A DNA stretch of 64,000 nucleotides from Desulfonema magnum (GTDB taxonomy: Bacteria > Desulfobacterota > Desulfobacteria > Desulfobacterales > 4be13): positions 5,787,633 through 5,851,632 of the forward strand of contig NZ_CP061800.1 of NCBI RefSeq assembly GCF_017377395.1. Reading direction: 5' to 3'. The position numbers were made by a program, and so were the translations under genes. The notes below the pieces were generated by a model, which ran no database searches, was not told where the DNA came from, and saw nothing but the letters and a program-made list of their open reading frames with translations. Shown here piece after piece: positions 34,644-44,599 of this stretch (position 1 is the stretch's first letter; each line of letters begins with the position of its first letter).

Positions 34644-35393
34644 CTAAAAAAGATCCAGAAAGGATTTTTTGCTGAATCTTTGGATAACAGGTGTTCCGGT
34701 TCCGTGCCGAACCGCTTTTAACACTTTTTCTTTTTCAACCGGAACCGTGCCGGCAAGCATCTGTACCGGCAAATTTTCAAACGCTTCCCTCACCATGGGC
34801 GTACTCGGTCCGATCATTACGGTTTTAACAGTTTCACCGGTCCGTTCAAGAATTTCCTCAGTTGTATTGTTCAGAATGGATGTTGAAGTTAAAAACAATA
34901 CATCAGCCCAGTTTTCAAGCTTTTCATAAAAATTTTCTTTTCCCCCCAGTCCTCGGAAGCTGTCCATCACTTCCAGTTCAGCTTTTCTTTCCTTAAACAG
35001 TCTCATCATCGGACCAAAAAACCCCACCATTGCCACCTTGGTGCCTTGTCCGATATTAAATTTTTCAAACATGATGGTGTTTTTGCGATCTTCGGGCAGT
35101 GAAAGTGCGCTTTCATAATTCAGTGCATTTATCAGCGCAAGGGCCATGCTTCTTTGGACAGTATCCGTGCTTCTGATTTTTTCAAGCAGCCCGGACGCGG
35201 ATTTGCCCTCGTAATCATCATAATCCTTATTCAGAGCGCAGGATTTTTTACTTTCAAAATAAGTATAAGAAATTCCCATCCCGCCATCTGACGTGGTAAC
35301 AGCCGTATATCCCAGCCCCAGACTCAGCACCTCAATTGTCACACTTTTCGCCTTATCCGCAAATAAATCATACAACCTGTCATTTAATTTCAT
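34644..35393 (-). CDS. DUF4213/DUF364 protein, possible metal-chelation or Rossmann-like
   Basis: About 249 aa from the ATG at 35393 (MKLNDRLYDLF), which has AAGGGG upstream. The first half matches the DUF4213 style (IEVLSLGLGYTAVTTSDGGM). The second half is the DUF364 Rossmann-like region (VAMVGFFGPMMR; ADVLFLTSTSILNNTTEEIL; VMIGPSTPM). Proteins of this type are predicted to handle heavy metals or ligands; the reaction is unknown. Confidence 0.85.
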   Translation of the reverse strand: MKLNDRLYDLFADKAKSVTIEVLSLGLGYTAVTTSDGGMGISYTYFESKKSCALNKDYDDYEGKSASGLLEKIRSTDTVQRSMALALINALNYESALSLPEDRKNTIMFEKFNIGQGTKVAMVGFFGPMMRLFKERKAELEVMDSFRGLGGKENFYEKLENWADVLFLTSTSILNNTTEEILERTGETVKTVMIGPSTPMVREAFENLPVQMLAGTVPVEKEKVLKAVRHGTGTPVIQRFSKKSFLDLF

Positions 35394-35461
35394 CAAAAAT
35401 CCCCTTTTTCTGAAATTGAGAATTGAGAATTGAGAATTAACGTCCTTTTTCAATTTTCAAT

Positions 35462-36445
35462 TCATCTGTTCCACAGATAATAAAAACCTGTTCGTAAATT
35501 GGTTATGGCTTCTGGCAATGCCATCTTGATTAAGGAAAAATTTCCTCCGTCGTTGTAATTCATGACAGAGGTGTTATAAATATTGTCATCCGGGTATTCG
35601 GTGCGGCGATAAACAACGACTTTTGCGTCCGGGGCCAGTCCCGCGAGAGACTTTGCCTTTAAAACAGCGTCGCTTAAATATCCGATGTTGTCTATAAGCC
35701 CCAGTTGCTGCGCCTCCCTGGCGAGGCAGACACGGGCAGTCGAGATGCGGGACAAAGCGTTCTGATCAACTTTGCGATGAACTTTCACAAGGTTTAGGAA
35801 TCTTTCCTTGAGTTCGTCAACCATGTGTGCCAGGATTTCCGCTTCTTCCTCAGTGGGTTTCCGAAAAAGGGAACCCATATCCTTATTCCTGCCGGATTTG
35901 TTTATCTCCACATCCAGACCGATTTTCTCCATGAGGCTGTTCAGCCTGGGCCGTATGAACAGAATCCCCACGGAACCGGTAATTGTGGTGGGATGGGCCA
36001 TGATAAAATCCGCGGGAAGCGAAATATAATATGCCCCTGATGTGGCGATATCCATCATAACCGCGGCGATTTTAATTCCTGTCCGCTTTTTGAAAGCCAT
36101 TATTTCATGATAAAGCAAATCGCTTGCCGTGACTGTGCCGCCGGCAGAGTTAATCTTTAAGAGAACTGCCCTGATCTCGTCATCTTTTTCAGCTTTCCTG
36201 AGCTGGGAAACAACAGTCCGGACAACACTCGGTTTGGAGCGAAAAAATTGTGTGCCCGGAGCATCTGAAATAAATCCGTTTACAGGAATCACCAACACCT
36301 TTCCTTTTTCCTCACCTTCAAGGGTGAACTCCTGAAGCGGGTCAGAAGTGTCAGTGAAGAGTTTTATCTGAGGTGATACACAGCCATTTAAAAAAAGCAG
36401 CGCGGCTGTGAAAAGAATTAAAATATATGTCCGCATAAGCAACAT
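35462..36445 (-). CDS. sppA: Signal peptide peptidase SppA-like lipoprotein, S49 family
   Basis: About 327 aa from the ATG at 36445, with a second ATG at 36436 better spaced from GAGAGG. The lipobox LLFLNGC indicates a membrane-anchored lipoprotein. The S49 protease core shows the nucleophile Ser in MDIATSGAYYISLPAD and the general-base Lys in EINKSGRNKDMG, as in short (single-domain) SppA. It degrades cleaved signal peptides. It follows the pentapeptide-repeat gene on the same strand. Confidence 0.9.
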   Translation of the reverse strand: MLLMRTYILILFTAALLFLNGCVSPQIKLFTDTSDPLQEFTLEGEEKGKVLVIPVNGFISDAPGTQFFRSKPSVVRTVVSQLRKAEKDDEIRAVLLKINSAGGTVTASDLLYHEIMAFKKRTGIKIAAVMMDIATSGAYYISLPADFIMAHPTTITGSVGILFIRPRLNSLMEKIGLDVEINKSGRNKDMGSLFRKPTEEEAEILAHMVDELKERFLNLVKVHRKVDQNALSRISTARVCLAREAQQLGLIDNIGYLSDAVLKAKSLAGLAPDAKVVVYRRTEYPDDNIYNTSVMNYNDGGNFSLIKMALPEAITNLRTGFYYLWNR

Positions 36446-36486
36446 CCCTCTCTGATCTGTCTGAATAATAACGCTTTCCGGCCGGA

Positions 36487-38379
36487 TTAAAATAACCCGG
36501 TGATAAGCATATTGATAATAGGCAGCGTATTTGACAACGTAACAAGGATAAACGCCAGCACAACAAGTCCCAGAAGCCATTCAGACCAGACAATATATCG
36601 GCAGGCGATTCCCATAATTCTTCCGGAAATTGTCGTATCTCTGTAACCGATTTTAAACAAGATGACCATGCTGAATCTGTGAGCGTTGTACAGTGCGTTG
36701 TTTGTCCTGGGTTTATATCTGCCCGTGAGGTAGTAACGGGGAAATTCAAAAAGTCTTTGTGTGAACGTGAAATCCTGCCGGACAGGCGGAGGCGGAGATC
36801 GCCTCAGTGTTCCTTTGGCAAAATAAATTATTGTAAAAATAAGATGAATCAGGAGAGACCACAAAAGTATCCGCCAGATATTTGTTCCGTAATGACAGGT
36901 GATTCCCCAGAACAGCCATTCTGACTCTTTCTGAATTCTCAGCCATACGTCATTTCCCTGTCTTGCCTCCTCCAATTCCGCCAGATTCATATGATAATAC
37001 GCCTTATTCGCATCATCCAGATCATTATGCATGCGGAAGTTTTCCTCCAGGGTTTTTAATACTTGGGATAAAGCCTCCACGCTTTCTCCGGAGTCAGCTT
37101 CCGTCTCTTTATTGGCCTGATCTGTGTCTTCCTCCATATCTGCAAAGCTCTTTATCCTTTCCCTGGTTTCACGCACCCAGTATTCAGTATCCGGAAGCTG
37201 GTCCCATTGGATCACCAGCGTGTTAAAATTCACATAAGAGAGCGAAAATTTCTGTTTATTCTTCTCAGAGCCGGTTTTAAAAACAGCGTCTTTAAAGTTG
37301 GCATGGTTTTTAAACGTGGTGATTTCAAAAGCTGTATTTGCAGGAAATTTTGTCCGGGTAAAATAGGCATCAGATTTAAAGAGGGCGGATCTGAAAACCA
37401 GGGCAAAATGCTTATTCTTCTCATTATCACCCACAGGCACGCCAAATTCCGCATCTGAAAAATCCACATCCTTCTCAAAGATAATATCCTGAAAATGCGC
37501 CTCTGAAATTCTGGCTTTCCTGAAGTCCATGCGCCCTTTTATCGTACTCGGAATTTCAGTGTTGGTAAAGTTGAGGCTTCGGACAGCAGCCTTGAAGAAA
37601 GTTGTTTTATCATCAAAAGCCGCCTGAAAAAAATTTGCCGAACCATTAAATTTTGCGCGTGAAAAATATGCCTTGCTTTTGAAAGCTGTTCCGAAAAAAA
37701 GGGCTTCGTTTTGAAAGTCCGCCTTACCAAAAAAGGCTTCGTTTTCAAATACGGCTCCGAAGAAAAACGCCTCTTTTTTGAACACATTGTCAGAAAAGTT
37801 TGCAACATCATGAAAAACCACATTTGAAAAATCTGCTGTATTGCCGAAATCGCTGTTTGAAAAATTTGCAATTTTGCTGAAAATAACATTTGAGAAATCT
37901 GTTTTATCCATGAAGCCGGAGGATCCGAAAAATACGACATCTGAGAAGTCGGCCATATTGCCAAAGGCACTGTCTGAGAAGTCGGCCTGGCCGACGAACA
38001 CGGAACCTCTGAAAGAAATGATATCAAAGCTCGTGTGCTTTGCTTTAATGGAAAAAGCGTTTTTCTTATCAAAACGGATTTCAGAGCCAATGATTTCTAT
38101 TTTGTTCTGAACCGTCAAACCTGAAAAATCCAGCCCCCCTTCTATAATCGCATCACTGATTTTTATATCTCTGTCTGTTTTTCTTATAATATCAAGCAGA
38201 TCATTTCCCTGAATAACATATTCCCGGACGGTTTCACCGCTGCGCAGTTCTGATAATATGGCCTGATGACTCACAGGGCCTTTATGTCCTCTTTTATTAT
38301 CGGATTCCTGAGCAAAAAGGTCAGAACCCGAAATAAGCAGGACTGAAAAGATAAAAAGAATGATAAATGCGGATTTCAT
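36487..38379 (-). CDS. Pentapeptide-repeat-like protein with C-terminal membrane pore-like domain
   Basis: About 630 aa from the ATG at 38379, preceded by an N-terminal signal (FIILFIFSVLLISG). Residues about 100-390 hold many A(D/N)FS-type repeats (e.g. ADFSDSAFGNMADFSDVVF) that would form a right-handed beta-helix. After an acidic linker, two hydrophobic segments lie at about 505-525 (ILLWSLLIHLIFTIIYFAKG) and 605-625, with amphipathic residues between. The arrangement resembles pentapeptide proteins fused to a two-TM ion-channel-like module. Its start overlaps the end of ybeY. Confidence 0.8.
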   Translation of the reverse strand: MKSAFIILFIFSVLLISGSDLFAQESDNKRGHKGPVSHQAILSELRSGETVREYVIQGNDLLDIIRKTDRDIKISDAIIEGGLDFSGLTVQNKIEIIGSEIRFDKKNAFSIKAKHTSFDIISFRGSVFVGQADFSDSAFGNMADFSDVVFFGSSGFMDKTDFSNVIFSKIANFSNSDFGNTADFSNVVFHDVANFSDNVFKKEAFFFGAVFENEAFFGKADFQNEALFFGTAFKSKAYFSRAKFNGSANFFQAAFDDKTTFFKAAVRSLNFTNTEIPSTIKGRMDFRKARISEAHFQDIIFEKDVDFSDAEFGVPVGDNEKNKHFALVFRSALFKSDAYFTRTKFPANTAFEITTFKNHANFKDAVFKTGSEKNKQKFSLSYVNFNTLVIQWDQLPDTEYWVRETRERIKSFADMEEDTDQANKETEADSGESVEALSQVLKTLEENFRMHNDLDDANKAYYHMNLAELEEARQGNDVWLRIQKESEWLFWGITCHYGTNIWRILLWSLLIHLIFTIIYFAKGTLRRSPPPPVRQDFTFTQRLFEFPRYYLTGRYKPRTNNALYNAHRFSMVILFKIGYRDTTISGRIMGIACRYIVWSEWLLGLVVLAFILVTLSNTLPIINMLITGLF

Positions 38380-38380
38380 T

Positions 38381-38866
38381 TCAAAGCAGAGAATCAGTGG
38401 GAACCCCGCCAATCAGTTTCAGGAGTTCATTGGTTTTCATTTCCATACGAAGTGCTTCCGCCTCTGTCTGTTCATGATCATAACCGATCAGATGAAGAAT
38501 GCCATGGACCAGTAACTGGGTAAAACGTTCTTCCATGGTGATTCCTGCTTTTTCCCCTTCTTTCCGGGCAGTGTCCACCGAAATCACCACATCCCCCAGC
38601 AGCTTTGGCATTATATTTCTCTCAGGCTTCCGGATATCATCTTCCGCTTCAAAATAATCACACATGGGGAAGGCTATGACATTTGTGGGGCCTTCTCGTT
38701 CAAGATATTCTTTGTTCAGCTCGGCGATCCGGAGATCATCAACAATAAGAATGGAAAGCTCGTCATCAGGACACGCCAAGGCGTTTAAGACTGCCTGAGC
38801 TGTTTTCCGGACTTTTTCGGGGTTTATCTCCAGCCGGGTTTGGCTGTTGCTGATCAGAACGCTCAT
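38381..38866 (-). CDS. ybeY: Endoribonuclease YbeY
   Basis: A 161-aa single-strand endoribonuclease for 16S rRNA 3' maturation and ribosome quality control. The zinc site is HGILHLIGYDHE (three His). It follows pgpH and phoH in the conserved order. Its 5' end overlaps the end of pgpH by about 100 bp in a different frame, which is longer than usual. Confidence 0.95.
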   Translation of the reverse strand: MSVLISNSQTRLEINPEKVRKTAQAVLNALACPDDELSILIVDDLRIAELNKEYLEREGPTNVIAFPMCDYFEAEDDIRKPERNIMPKLLGDVVISVDTARKEGEKAGITMEERFTQLLVHGILHLIGYDHEQTEAEALRMEMKTNELLKLIGGVPTDSLL

Positions 38867-41228
38867 GTTTCTCCTTTTTTTCCTTTTTTTCTTTTACATT
38901 GCCCGAACCTGATTTTTCGGGATATTCAATGCGGTGATGGTGAATTCCGTTTAATATTTTATTAAAACTTTTTGCGATGTTATGAAGGTCTCTCAGGGTC
39001 AGTTCGCAGTTATCGAGCTGACTGTCTGAGAAAATGGCGTTTATCAGCTTGTGAACATGACCCTGAATTCTGGAAGGCGTTGGATTTTCAAGGGTTCTTG
39101 AAGCGGCTTCCACGACATCCGCCAACATGACAAGCCCGGCCTCACGGGTCTGGGGCCGGGGACCCGGATATCTGAAATCTTCAATTTTTACAGCATCTTC
39201 TCCTTTTAACTGCTTTGCTTTTTCATAAAAGAATCGTATAAGGCTTGTTCCGTGATGCTGCTGGATGGTGTCAGTGATCACCTGGCCCAGTTTATATTTT
39301 TTCGCGATCTCAACCCCGTTTTTGACATGAGAAATCAGGATGAGACTTGACATGGAAGGGGCAAGCTTGTCATGTCTGTTTTTGCCGTCGCTCTGGTTTT
39401 CAACAAAATACAGTGGTTGTTTCAGCTTACCGATATCGTGATAATACCCGCACACTTTTGCAAGCAGGGGATTGGCACCGATCTCAGAAGCCGCTGCCTC
39501 GACCATGGACCCGACCACAACAGAATGATGATATGTGCCGGGTGCCTCCATCATAAGCCTGCGAAGAATGGGCTGCTCAAGGTTTGCAAGCTCGTGAAGG
39601 GTGATATATGTGGTATAACCAAAAGCGATTTCCAAAAGCGGGGCAAGACCGGCTGTGATGATCCCCGAACCCACGCCGCCGCTAAATGCGAAAGCCCAGT
39701 CCCAAAAAAATTCCGTGACAGAATAATTACCCATATAAATATTCGTACTTGTCGCAAGAATCACATTCAGAAAACCAAGCTTTATACCTGCTTTTATAAA
39801 TACTTTGCGTTCCTTGCATTCCTGCATCCAGTAGGCCCCCATAATACAACTCAGCAGATAATAGACAAAAATTTCAAAGCTGTTTTGAAAGATGACTGCC
39901 GTGGACACGGCAATTACTGTGGCAATGGAGACAGCCATTTCAAGTCCCATAAACAGACAGATGGTCATGGTGCTTGCGGCAAGCGGTATACCAAAAGACA
40001 TTGACGAAGCAGATATGGAAAAAGGGCCGGTCCGGGTCAGTGATTCAAATGAAATGGCTGATATTTTGGGAAGGAAAAAAAACGCGATCAGGATGCTGGC
40101 CATGAATACCAGGTCTTTGTTATGTCTGCATGTCTGTTGAGCATGGCGATTCAGATAGAGCGTATATGTTATCAGAAGCAGACACAGAAGCATTCCCGCG
40201 GCTCCGAAACTTTTCGCATATATTTTCTCCTTTTTTTTATCCGCATTCAATTTTTTTAATTTCAGCAGTTGGAGTTCCGTGGCCCTTTCACCTTCGCGCA
40301 GGATCATTTCTCCGGCCTTTATCTTATAAAGGATCGGTTCAACTTTCTCCGCGGCCGCCCGCTTCCGTTCTTCAGTTTCACTTCGGTTTAATGTGATATT
40401 GGGCTGTATGAGATTCTGAGAAAATTCCACAATCACGGGGATCAGAGCCTTGTTGATATTTTTCACCATCGGTTCCGCTATAATTCTCACCATCTGTTTA
40501 TACTGCTCAGGTCCGTAAAATTGTTTTAAATCCTTTAACTTATTAATTTCAAATTCTTTCTGTGTTCCGACAGTCCTGAGATTTATTCCTTTTTCTCGGA
40601 TAAGGACCTCTTTATTTGCCACCACTCCGTTTTTTAATATATCTGTTAAAATTCGGATGATTATATCTGAAATTTTTTGGGAAAACTGTTCTTTTTCCAA
40701 AAGAACAAAAGCGTCTTCACTGACAGAAATACCGAGTTTGTTCTCAAACGCTTTTTTCATTTGCTGAATTTGGTCATGCAGGGATATTTTTTCGATGAGT
40801 GTCTCAGATTCGGAAGATTCAGCCTTTTCTTTGTCGCTGGTTTCTTGTTTTTTTTCCTTGATGACTCCGGTATCCCGAACTCCCTGTTTTTCAGTTTCAA
40901 AGATTTTTCGCATATTCCCAAATGCCTGATTTACCTGTCGGATTAATTTGGGCAGGAGCGTTTCATCATGATCATAAACCGTCAGGATTTTTTCCGCGAC
41001 CTGCTCACGCGCTGTCTTTGTCGCTTCTTTATTTATTATGGAGAAATCCCTGTGCGCTTTTATATCCCTTTCAGCAACATCCCCTACCTGATAGGAATGC
41101 TGCCCGCTGGTAATAAGATTCGGATAGAGAATAATTGTGAACATGCTCATGACAATAACGAGAATGCCCCATCGCACCCATTTGCTGGAACCGAAAAATT
41201 TACTGAGCGATTCTTTTCGTTTTTTCAT
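38766..41228 (-). CDS. pgpH: 7TM-HD phosphohydrolase (PgpH/YqfF type)
   Basis: An 820-aa membrane protein. An N-terminal TM segment (about 20-40) and an extracytoplasmic 7TMR-HDED region (about 50-330) are followed by seven TM segments (about 340-540). A cytoplasmic HD domain follows with HHSVVVGSMVEAAAS and CGYYHDIGKLKQP. Relatives hydrolyse cyclic di-AMP. The last 60 residues are Lys/Glu-rich and run into the ybeY coding region. The poly-T tracts at 38870-38890 are a place where a frame error could exist. Confidence 0.93.
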   Translation of the reverse strand: MKKRKESLSKFFGSSKWVRWGILVIVMSMFTIILYPNLITSGQHSYQVGDVAERDIKAHRDFSIINKEATKTAREQVAEKILTVYDHDETLLPKLIRQVNQAFGNMRKIFETEKQGVRDTGVIKEKKQETSDKEKAESSESETLIEKISLHDQIQQMKKAFENKLGISVSEDAFVLLEKEQFSQKISDIIIRILTDILKNGVVANKEVLIREKGINLRTVGTQKEFEINKLKDLKQFYGPEQYKQMVRIIAEPMVKNINKALIPVIVEFSQNLIQPNITLNRSETEERKRAAAEKVEPILYKIKAGEMILREGERATELQLLKLKKLNADKKKEKIYAKSFGAAGMLLCLLLITYTLYLNRHAQQTCRHNKDLVFMASILIAFFFLPKISAISFESLTRTGPFSISASSMSFGIPLAASTMTICLFMGLEMAVSIATVIAVSTAVIFQNSFEIFVYYLLSCIMGAYWMQECKERKVFIKAGIKLGFLNVILATSTNIYMGNYSVTEFFWDWAFAFSGGVGSGIITAGLAPLLEIAFGYTTYITLHELANLEQPILRRLMMEAPGTYHHSVVVGSMVEAAASEIGANPLLAKVCGYYHDIGKLKQPLYFVENQSDGKNRHDKLAPSMSSLILISHVKNGVEIAKKYKLGQVITDTIQQHHGTSLIRFFYEKAKQLKGEDAVKIEDFRYPGPRPQTREAGLVMLADVVEAASRTLENPTPSRIQGHVHKLINAIFSDSQLDNCELTLRDLHNIAKSFNKILNGIHHHRIEYPEKSGSGNVKEKKEKKEKHERSDQQQPNPAGDKPRKSPENSSGSLKRLGVS

Positions 41229-41279
41229 CTGGTCAGCTTTCAGTTGTCAGTTGCCGGACAACAAATTCCAAAGCACAAA

Positions 41280-42266
41280 TCATTTTGTTCTGCTTGCATC
41301 CAATTCTTCATAAGCCCTGATAATTTCCTGAACCAGCCTGTGCCTTACCACGTCAATTTTTGAAAAAAAGACGAATTTTATGCCGTCAATTTCCTGTAGG
41401 ATATTTTTTGCTTCTATAAGTCCTGAAGCTTTATCAACCGGAAGGTCAACTTGCGTGATATCACCTGTGATCACCGCCTTGGAACTGAATCCGATACGGG
41501 TCAGGAACATTTTCATCTGCTCTGATGTGGTATTCTGGGCTTCGTCCAGAATGATGAAAGAGTCATTCAGGGTTCTGCCGCGCATAAACGCAATCGGTGC
41601 GACTTCTATGACTCCCTGTTGCATCAGATTTGATACTTTCTCAAACCGCATCATGTCATGAAGCGCATCATAAAGCGGTCTTAAATACGGATCAACCTTT
41701 TCTGTGAGATCTCCTGGTAAAAATCCCAGGGCCTCACCTGCTTCAACCGCGGGCCGGGTAAGAATAATCCGGCTTACCAGTCCTTTTGAAAACGCGGCAA
41801 TGGCCATGGCCATGGCCAGGTAGGTTTTCCCTGTTCCCGCGGGTCCGACCCCGAAAACAATATCAAACTTCCGCATCGCGTCAATATATTCTTTCTGAGC
41901 CTGACTCTTGGGCGTTATCGCACGTTTTTTTGAAGTGATATAAACCGTATCCATAAAAATTTCTTTTAGTTGGATACGATCATCCTTGCTCAGGGCTCTG
42001 ACCGCGTAATCAATGTCATTAGGATAGACAGGATACCCGCTTTTCAGCAGACCATAAAGCTGTCTGAGTACATTTTGCGCAAGGCTTGCCGCAATGGAAT
42101 CCCCCTGGATAAATACCGTGTTTCCTCTTGCATGGATTGTAACGCCTACGGATTCTGCAATTTTTCGGAGATTATCATTATGCTCACCGAACAACTGTCT
42201 TGATAATTCTATGTCCGAGAACGTCACTTTGGTCTTTTTATCGTTGTTATTGGAATTATCATTCAT
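41280..42266 (-). CDS. phoH: PhoH-like ATPase
   Basis: A 328-aa P-loop ATPase of the PhoH/YbeZ group. An N-terminal KH-like segment precedes the ATPase with Walker A VGPAGTGKTYLAMAMA, Walker B SFIILDEAQNTT and GDITQVDLP. It is the first of the conserved phoH-pgpH-ybeY set and is thought to work with YbeY in RNA processing. Length is normal. Confidence 0.95.
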   Translation of the reverse strand: MNDNSNNNDKKTKVTFSDIELSRQLFGEHNDNLRKIAESVGVTIHARGNTVFIQGDSIAASLAQNVLRQLYGLLKSGYPVYPNDIDYAVRALSKDDRIQLKEIFMDTVYITSKKRAITPKSQAQKEYIDAMRKFDIVFGVGPAGTGKTYLAMAMAIAAFSKGLVSRIILTRPAVEAGEALGFLPGDLTEKVDPYLRPLYDALHDMMRFEKVSNLMQQGVIEVAPIAFMRGRTLNDSFIILDEAQNTTSEQMKMFLTRIGFSSKAVITGDITQVDLPVDKASGLIEAKNILQEIDGIKFVFFSKIDVVRHRLVQEIIRAYEELDASRTK

Positions 42267-42998
42267 ATAATAAGATTAAATTTTCCCCCTTTATTATTTG
42301 GTTATGGTAAGAGCAGATGGATTGTAGAGAAAACTGCTCTTTTTATTTTTCTCACATATCATAGTTTTTCAGACAATTGCAAACCAGAATTTTCAGTTGG
42401 TCATAACAAATTCAATATTAATGTAAAAACAGTTGGTTAATGCCAAAAAACACTCTGTTTTTTCATAATACCGCTGATCTCATGATTTTCCTTCCATGGT
42501 TCATGTGGGAAAGCCTTTGAGACACCGCGTCCCGGATGACATGCGGAATCACCAAACTGCATTCCCACATGAGGCTCGGGAACGAGAGGAGCGAGAGAAC
42601 AAGGGGGGAATGAACGAGGGAACATTGAACAAGGGAACTTCAAATAAATAATATACCCAGTTCGGAAAAATGTGGTGTAGGGTGGGTGAAGCGAAGCGGA
42701 ACCCACCGGACATCAATAATATACCCAGTTTGGAAAAATGTGGTGTAGGGTGGGTGAAGCGAAGCGGAACCCACCGGACATTCCACTCTGGCCTGAATAT
42801 GAGAATTTTAGAAAAATATTCCGTAAAAAGCAAATATTATTTTTCATTTTAAATCGGTCTGGTCCGCCGAGTTATGCAAAGGCACTCCTGTAAGTTTTTC
42901 TTTTTATTTGCACCTTATCAAATATTGAGCTGTTTATCAAGAACAAATTAAAGTGGTTATGTCATTAATACCTATAACTTTGAGAATAAAAAAAAATT
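42267..42998. other. Intergenic region with REP array
   Basis: About 730 bp without a convincing gene. It includes the two-unit REP array at 42650-42785. ATG frames through it are artefacts. Confidence 0.6.
42650..42785. repeat. Two 68-bp direct repeats with REP-like core
   Basis: Units contain AATAATATACCCAGTT, then GTAGGGTGGGTGAAGCGAAG and CGGAACCCACCGGACAT. This is the complement of the core at 81-281. Confidence 0.9.
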
Positions 42999-43163
42999 AT
43001 GAAACTCAGCATTAAAATAACGATGTGTTATGTTTTCTGTATCCTGTTTGTGCTGATCTCCTGCACATCAAATCAGAGATTTAAACGGAAAGCGTTGGAA
43101 AATCATCGAAGCTGCTCATCCCCATGCAATCCTTGTCACGCGGAAGCACCACAGGATTATTGA
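42999..43163 (+). CDS. Small lipoprotein with one CxxCH motif (possible)
   Basis: A 54-aa frame reads MKLSIKITMCYVFCILFVLI, then SC as a lipobox (VLISC), and later SSPCNPCHAEAP with a haem-binding CNPCH. It ends in a clean stop. No strong ribosome-binding site is present and codon bias cannot be judged in so short a frame. It could be a truncated monohaem cytochrome or a real small lipoprotein. Confidence 0.4.
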   Translation: MKLSIKITMCYVFCILFVLISCTSNQRFKRKALENHRSCSSPCNPCHAEAPQDY

Positions 43164-43543
43164 AAAAAAACCGCCAATGTTAATCATACAGATGAGGACA
43201 TGGAAAAACTCGCAGAAAAAATCGGTCTCATACCAATTCACTATTGAAATCAAGTATTGAAAAAGTACAATTATCTGCAACAGAACAAAATAAAGCTTTT
43301 GTATAGTATGATTTCAAAACTCAAACGGTATCAAAATAGATTGGAATACAACAGACAGAAAAATTGACTAGTACACGACCCAACAATTTCAGACGGGCAA
43401 AGACCTCCGAGGTTTTGAAAACCTCGGGGGTCTGATATTCAGTTCACCCGTATTTCAGGATTATTTCATCATGTTTTTTTTAAGTCGTGAGTTTTCAAAA
43501 ACAGGAGGCAGATCCGAACGGATTGCCCCTTCATAAACACTGC
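43164..43543. other. Intergenic region
   Basis: No gene recognised. It contains one AGACCTCCGAGG palindrome (43401-43433). Confidence 0.6.
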
Positions 43544-44185
43544 TTACTCTTTTTTAACACTTTCCTCAGACGCTCCTTCAGTCTTAATAGGTACAATTTC
43601 CACTTTCATTTCAATTCGTTCCAACGGATTATTCCGACGGTCTTTTTCTTGAGAAACAATTTTATCCGCGACTTCTGTTCCTTTGATGACCTCACCGAAA
43701 ACAGTGTATTTGCCATCAAGGTGGGGGGCGTCAGCCACACAGATAAAAAATTGGGACCCGGCACTGTCAGGATGACCGGACCTTGCCATTGAAAGTATTC
43801 CCTTTTTATGAGATTTGTCATTGAATTCCGCTTTGAGCTGATACCCCGGTCCTCCTGTTCCATGTTTTGATTTGTCAGGATTTTTCGAATTGGGATCACC
43901 GCCCTGGATCATAAAACCAGGAATGACTCTGTGAAAAGTGGTGCCGTTGTAAAATCCTTTTTTAGCCAGTTCAATGAAGTTGCTGACATGATTCGGTGCG
44001 ACTTCCGGAAAGAATTTCAGAGACATATCACCGAATTTTGTGTGAATGACCGCGTTTGTCATTTGCATTGCCTTGATTTCCTGCTCATTGAACGTTTTAT
44101 GCCGCACTTCCCCGGATATCACCTGGGAAGCTGTCACAGACAGCAAAAAAAGCAGTCCCATAAAAGTAACAACACTTTTTTTCAT
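43544..44185 (-). CDS. Secreted peptidyl-prolyl cis-trans isomerase, cyclophilin type
   Basis: A 213-aa enzyme. Residues 1-25 form a signal peptide ending near VISG, so it works in the periplasm. The cyclophilin core has FHRVIPGFMIQGGDP, GILSMARSGHPDSAGSQFFI and DGKYTVFGEVIKG, with the catalytic Arg and the conserved Gln, Phe and His-equivalent region visible. The C-terminal tail is Glu/Lys-rich. It assists folding of exported proteins. Stand-alone gene. Confidence 0.95.
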   Translation of the reverse strand: MKKSVVTFMGLLFLLSVTASQVISGEVRHKTFNEQEIKAMQMTNAVIHTKFGDMSLKFFPEVAPNHVSNFIELAKKGFYNGTTFHRVIPGFMIQGGDPNSKNPDKSKHGTGGPGYQLKAEFNDKSHKKGILSMARSGHPDSAGSQFFICVADAPHLDGKYTVFGEVIKGTEVADKIVSQEKDRRNNPLERIEMKVEIVPIKTEGASEESVKKE

Positions 44186-44599
44186 TAAATTTCTCCTCCT
44201 GTTAATAATTTTTTCCTGTAAATTTTTTTAAAAAAAGGGCTTCAGATTTTCGAATACCGAAAATATCCCCGTATAACTAAAAACATTTAATATAAGCTTA
44301 CTGTTTCAAAAATGCAATCTGAATTTTCTAAAATTCGCCAGGACTGTTTCGCTCCCCTTGCAGGACCGGGGTTGTAAACTCATCCCAGGCATTTTCTTGC
44401 AACCCTGTCCTGCATAAACAGGATAAAACAAAGCATTCCTCGAAAAACTTGTCAAAATTGAAAAAATATATTATGGTTTCAAATCATCATCTGTCAGCTT
44501 TCAGATAACAGTCACAGTTCTGTAACCATAACAACATATGAAAGTTTAATAGTCTTTTTCTTAGGCCTGACATTTTCCATGAAAACCCAGGAGGGCATT
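44186..44599. other. Intergenic region
   Basis: AT-rich, with an inverted repeat of CCTGTCCTGCATAAACAGG type near 44402-44425. It contains the promoter of the 44600 lipoprotein but no clear box was recognised. Confidence 0.5.
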
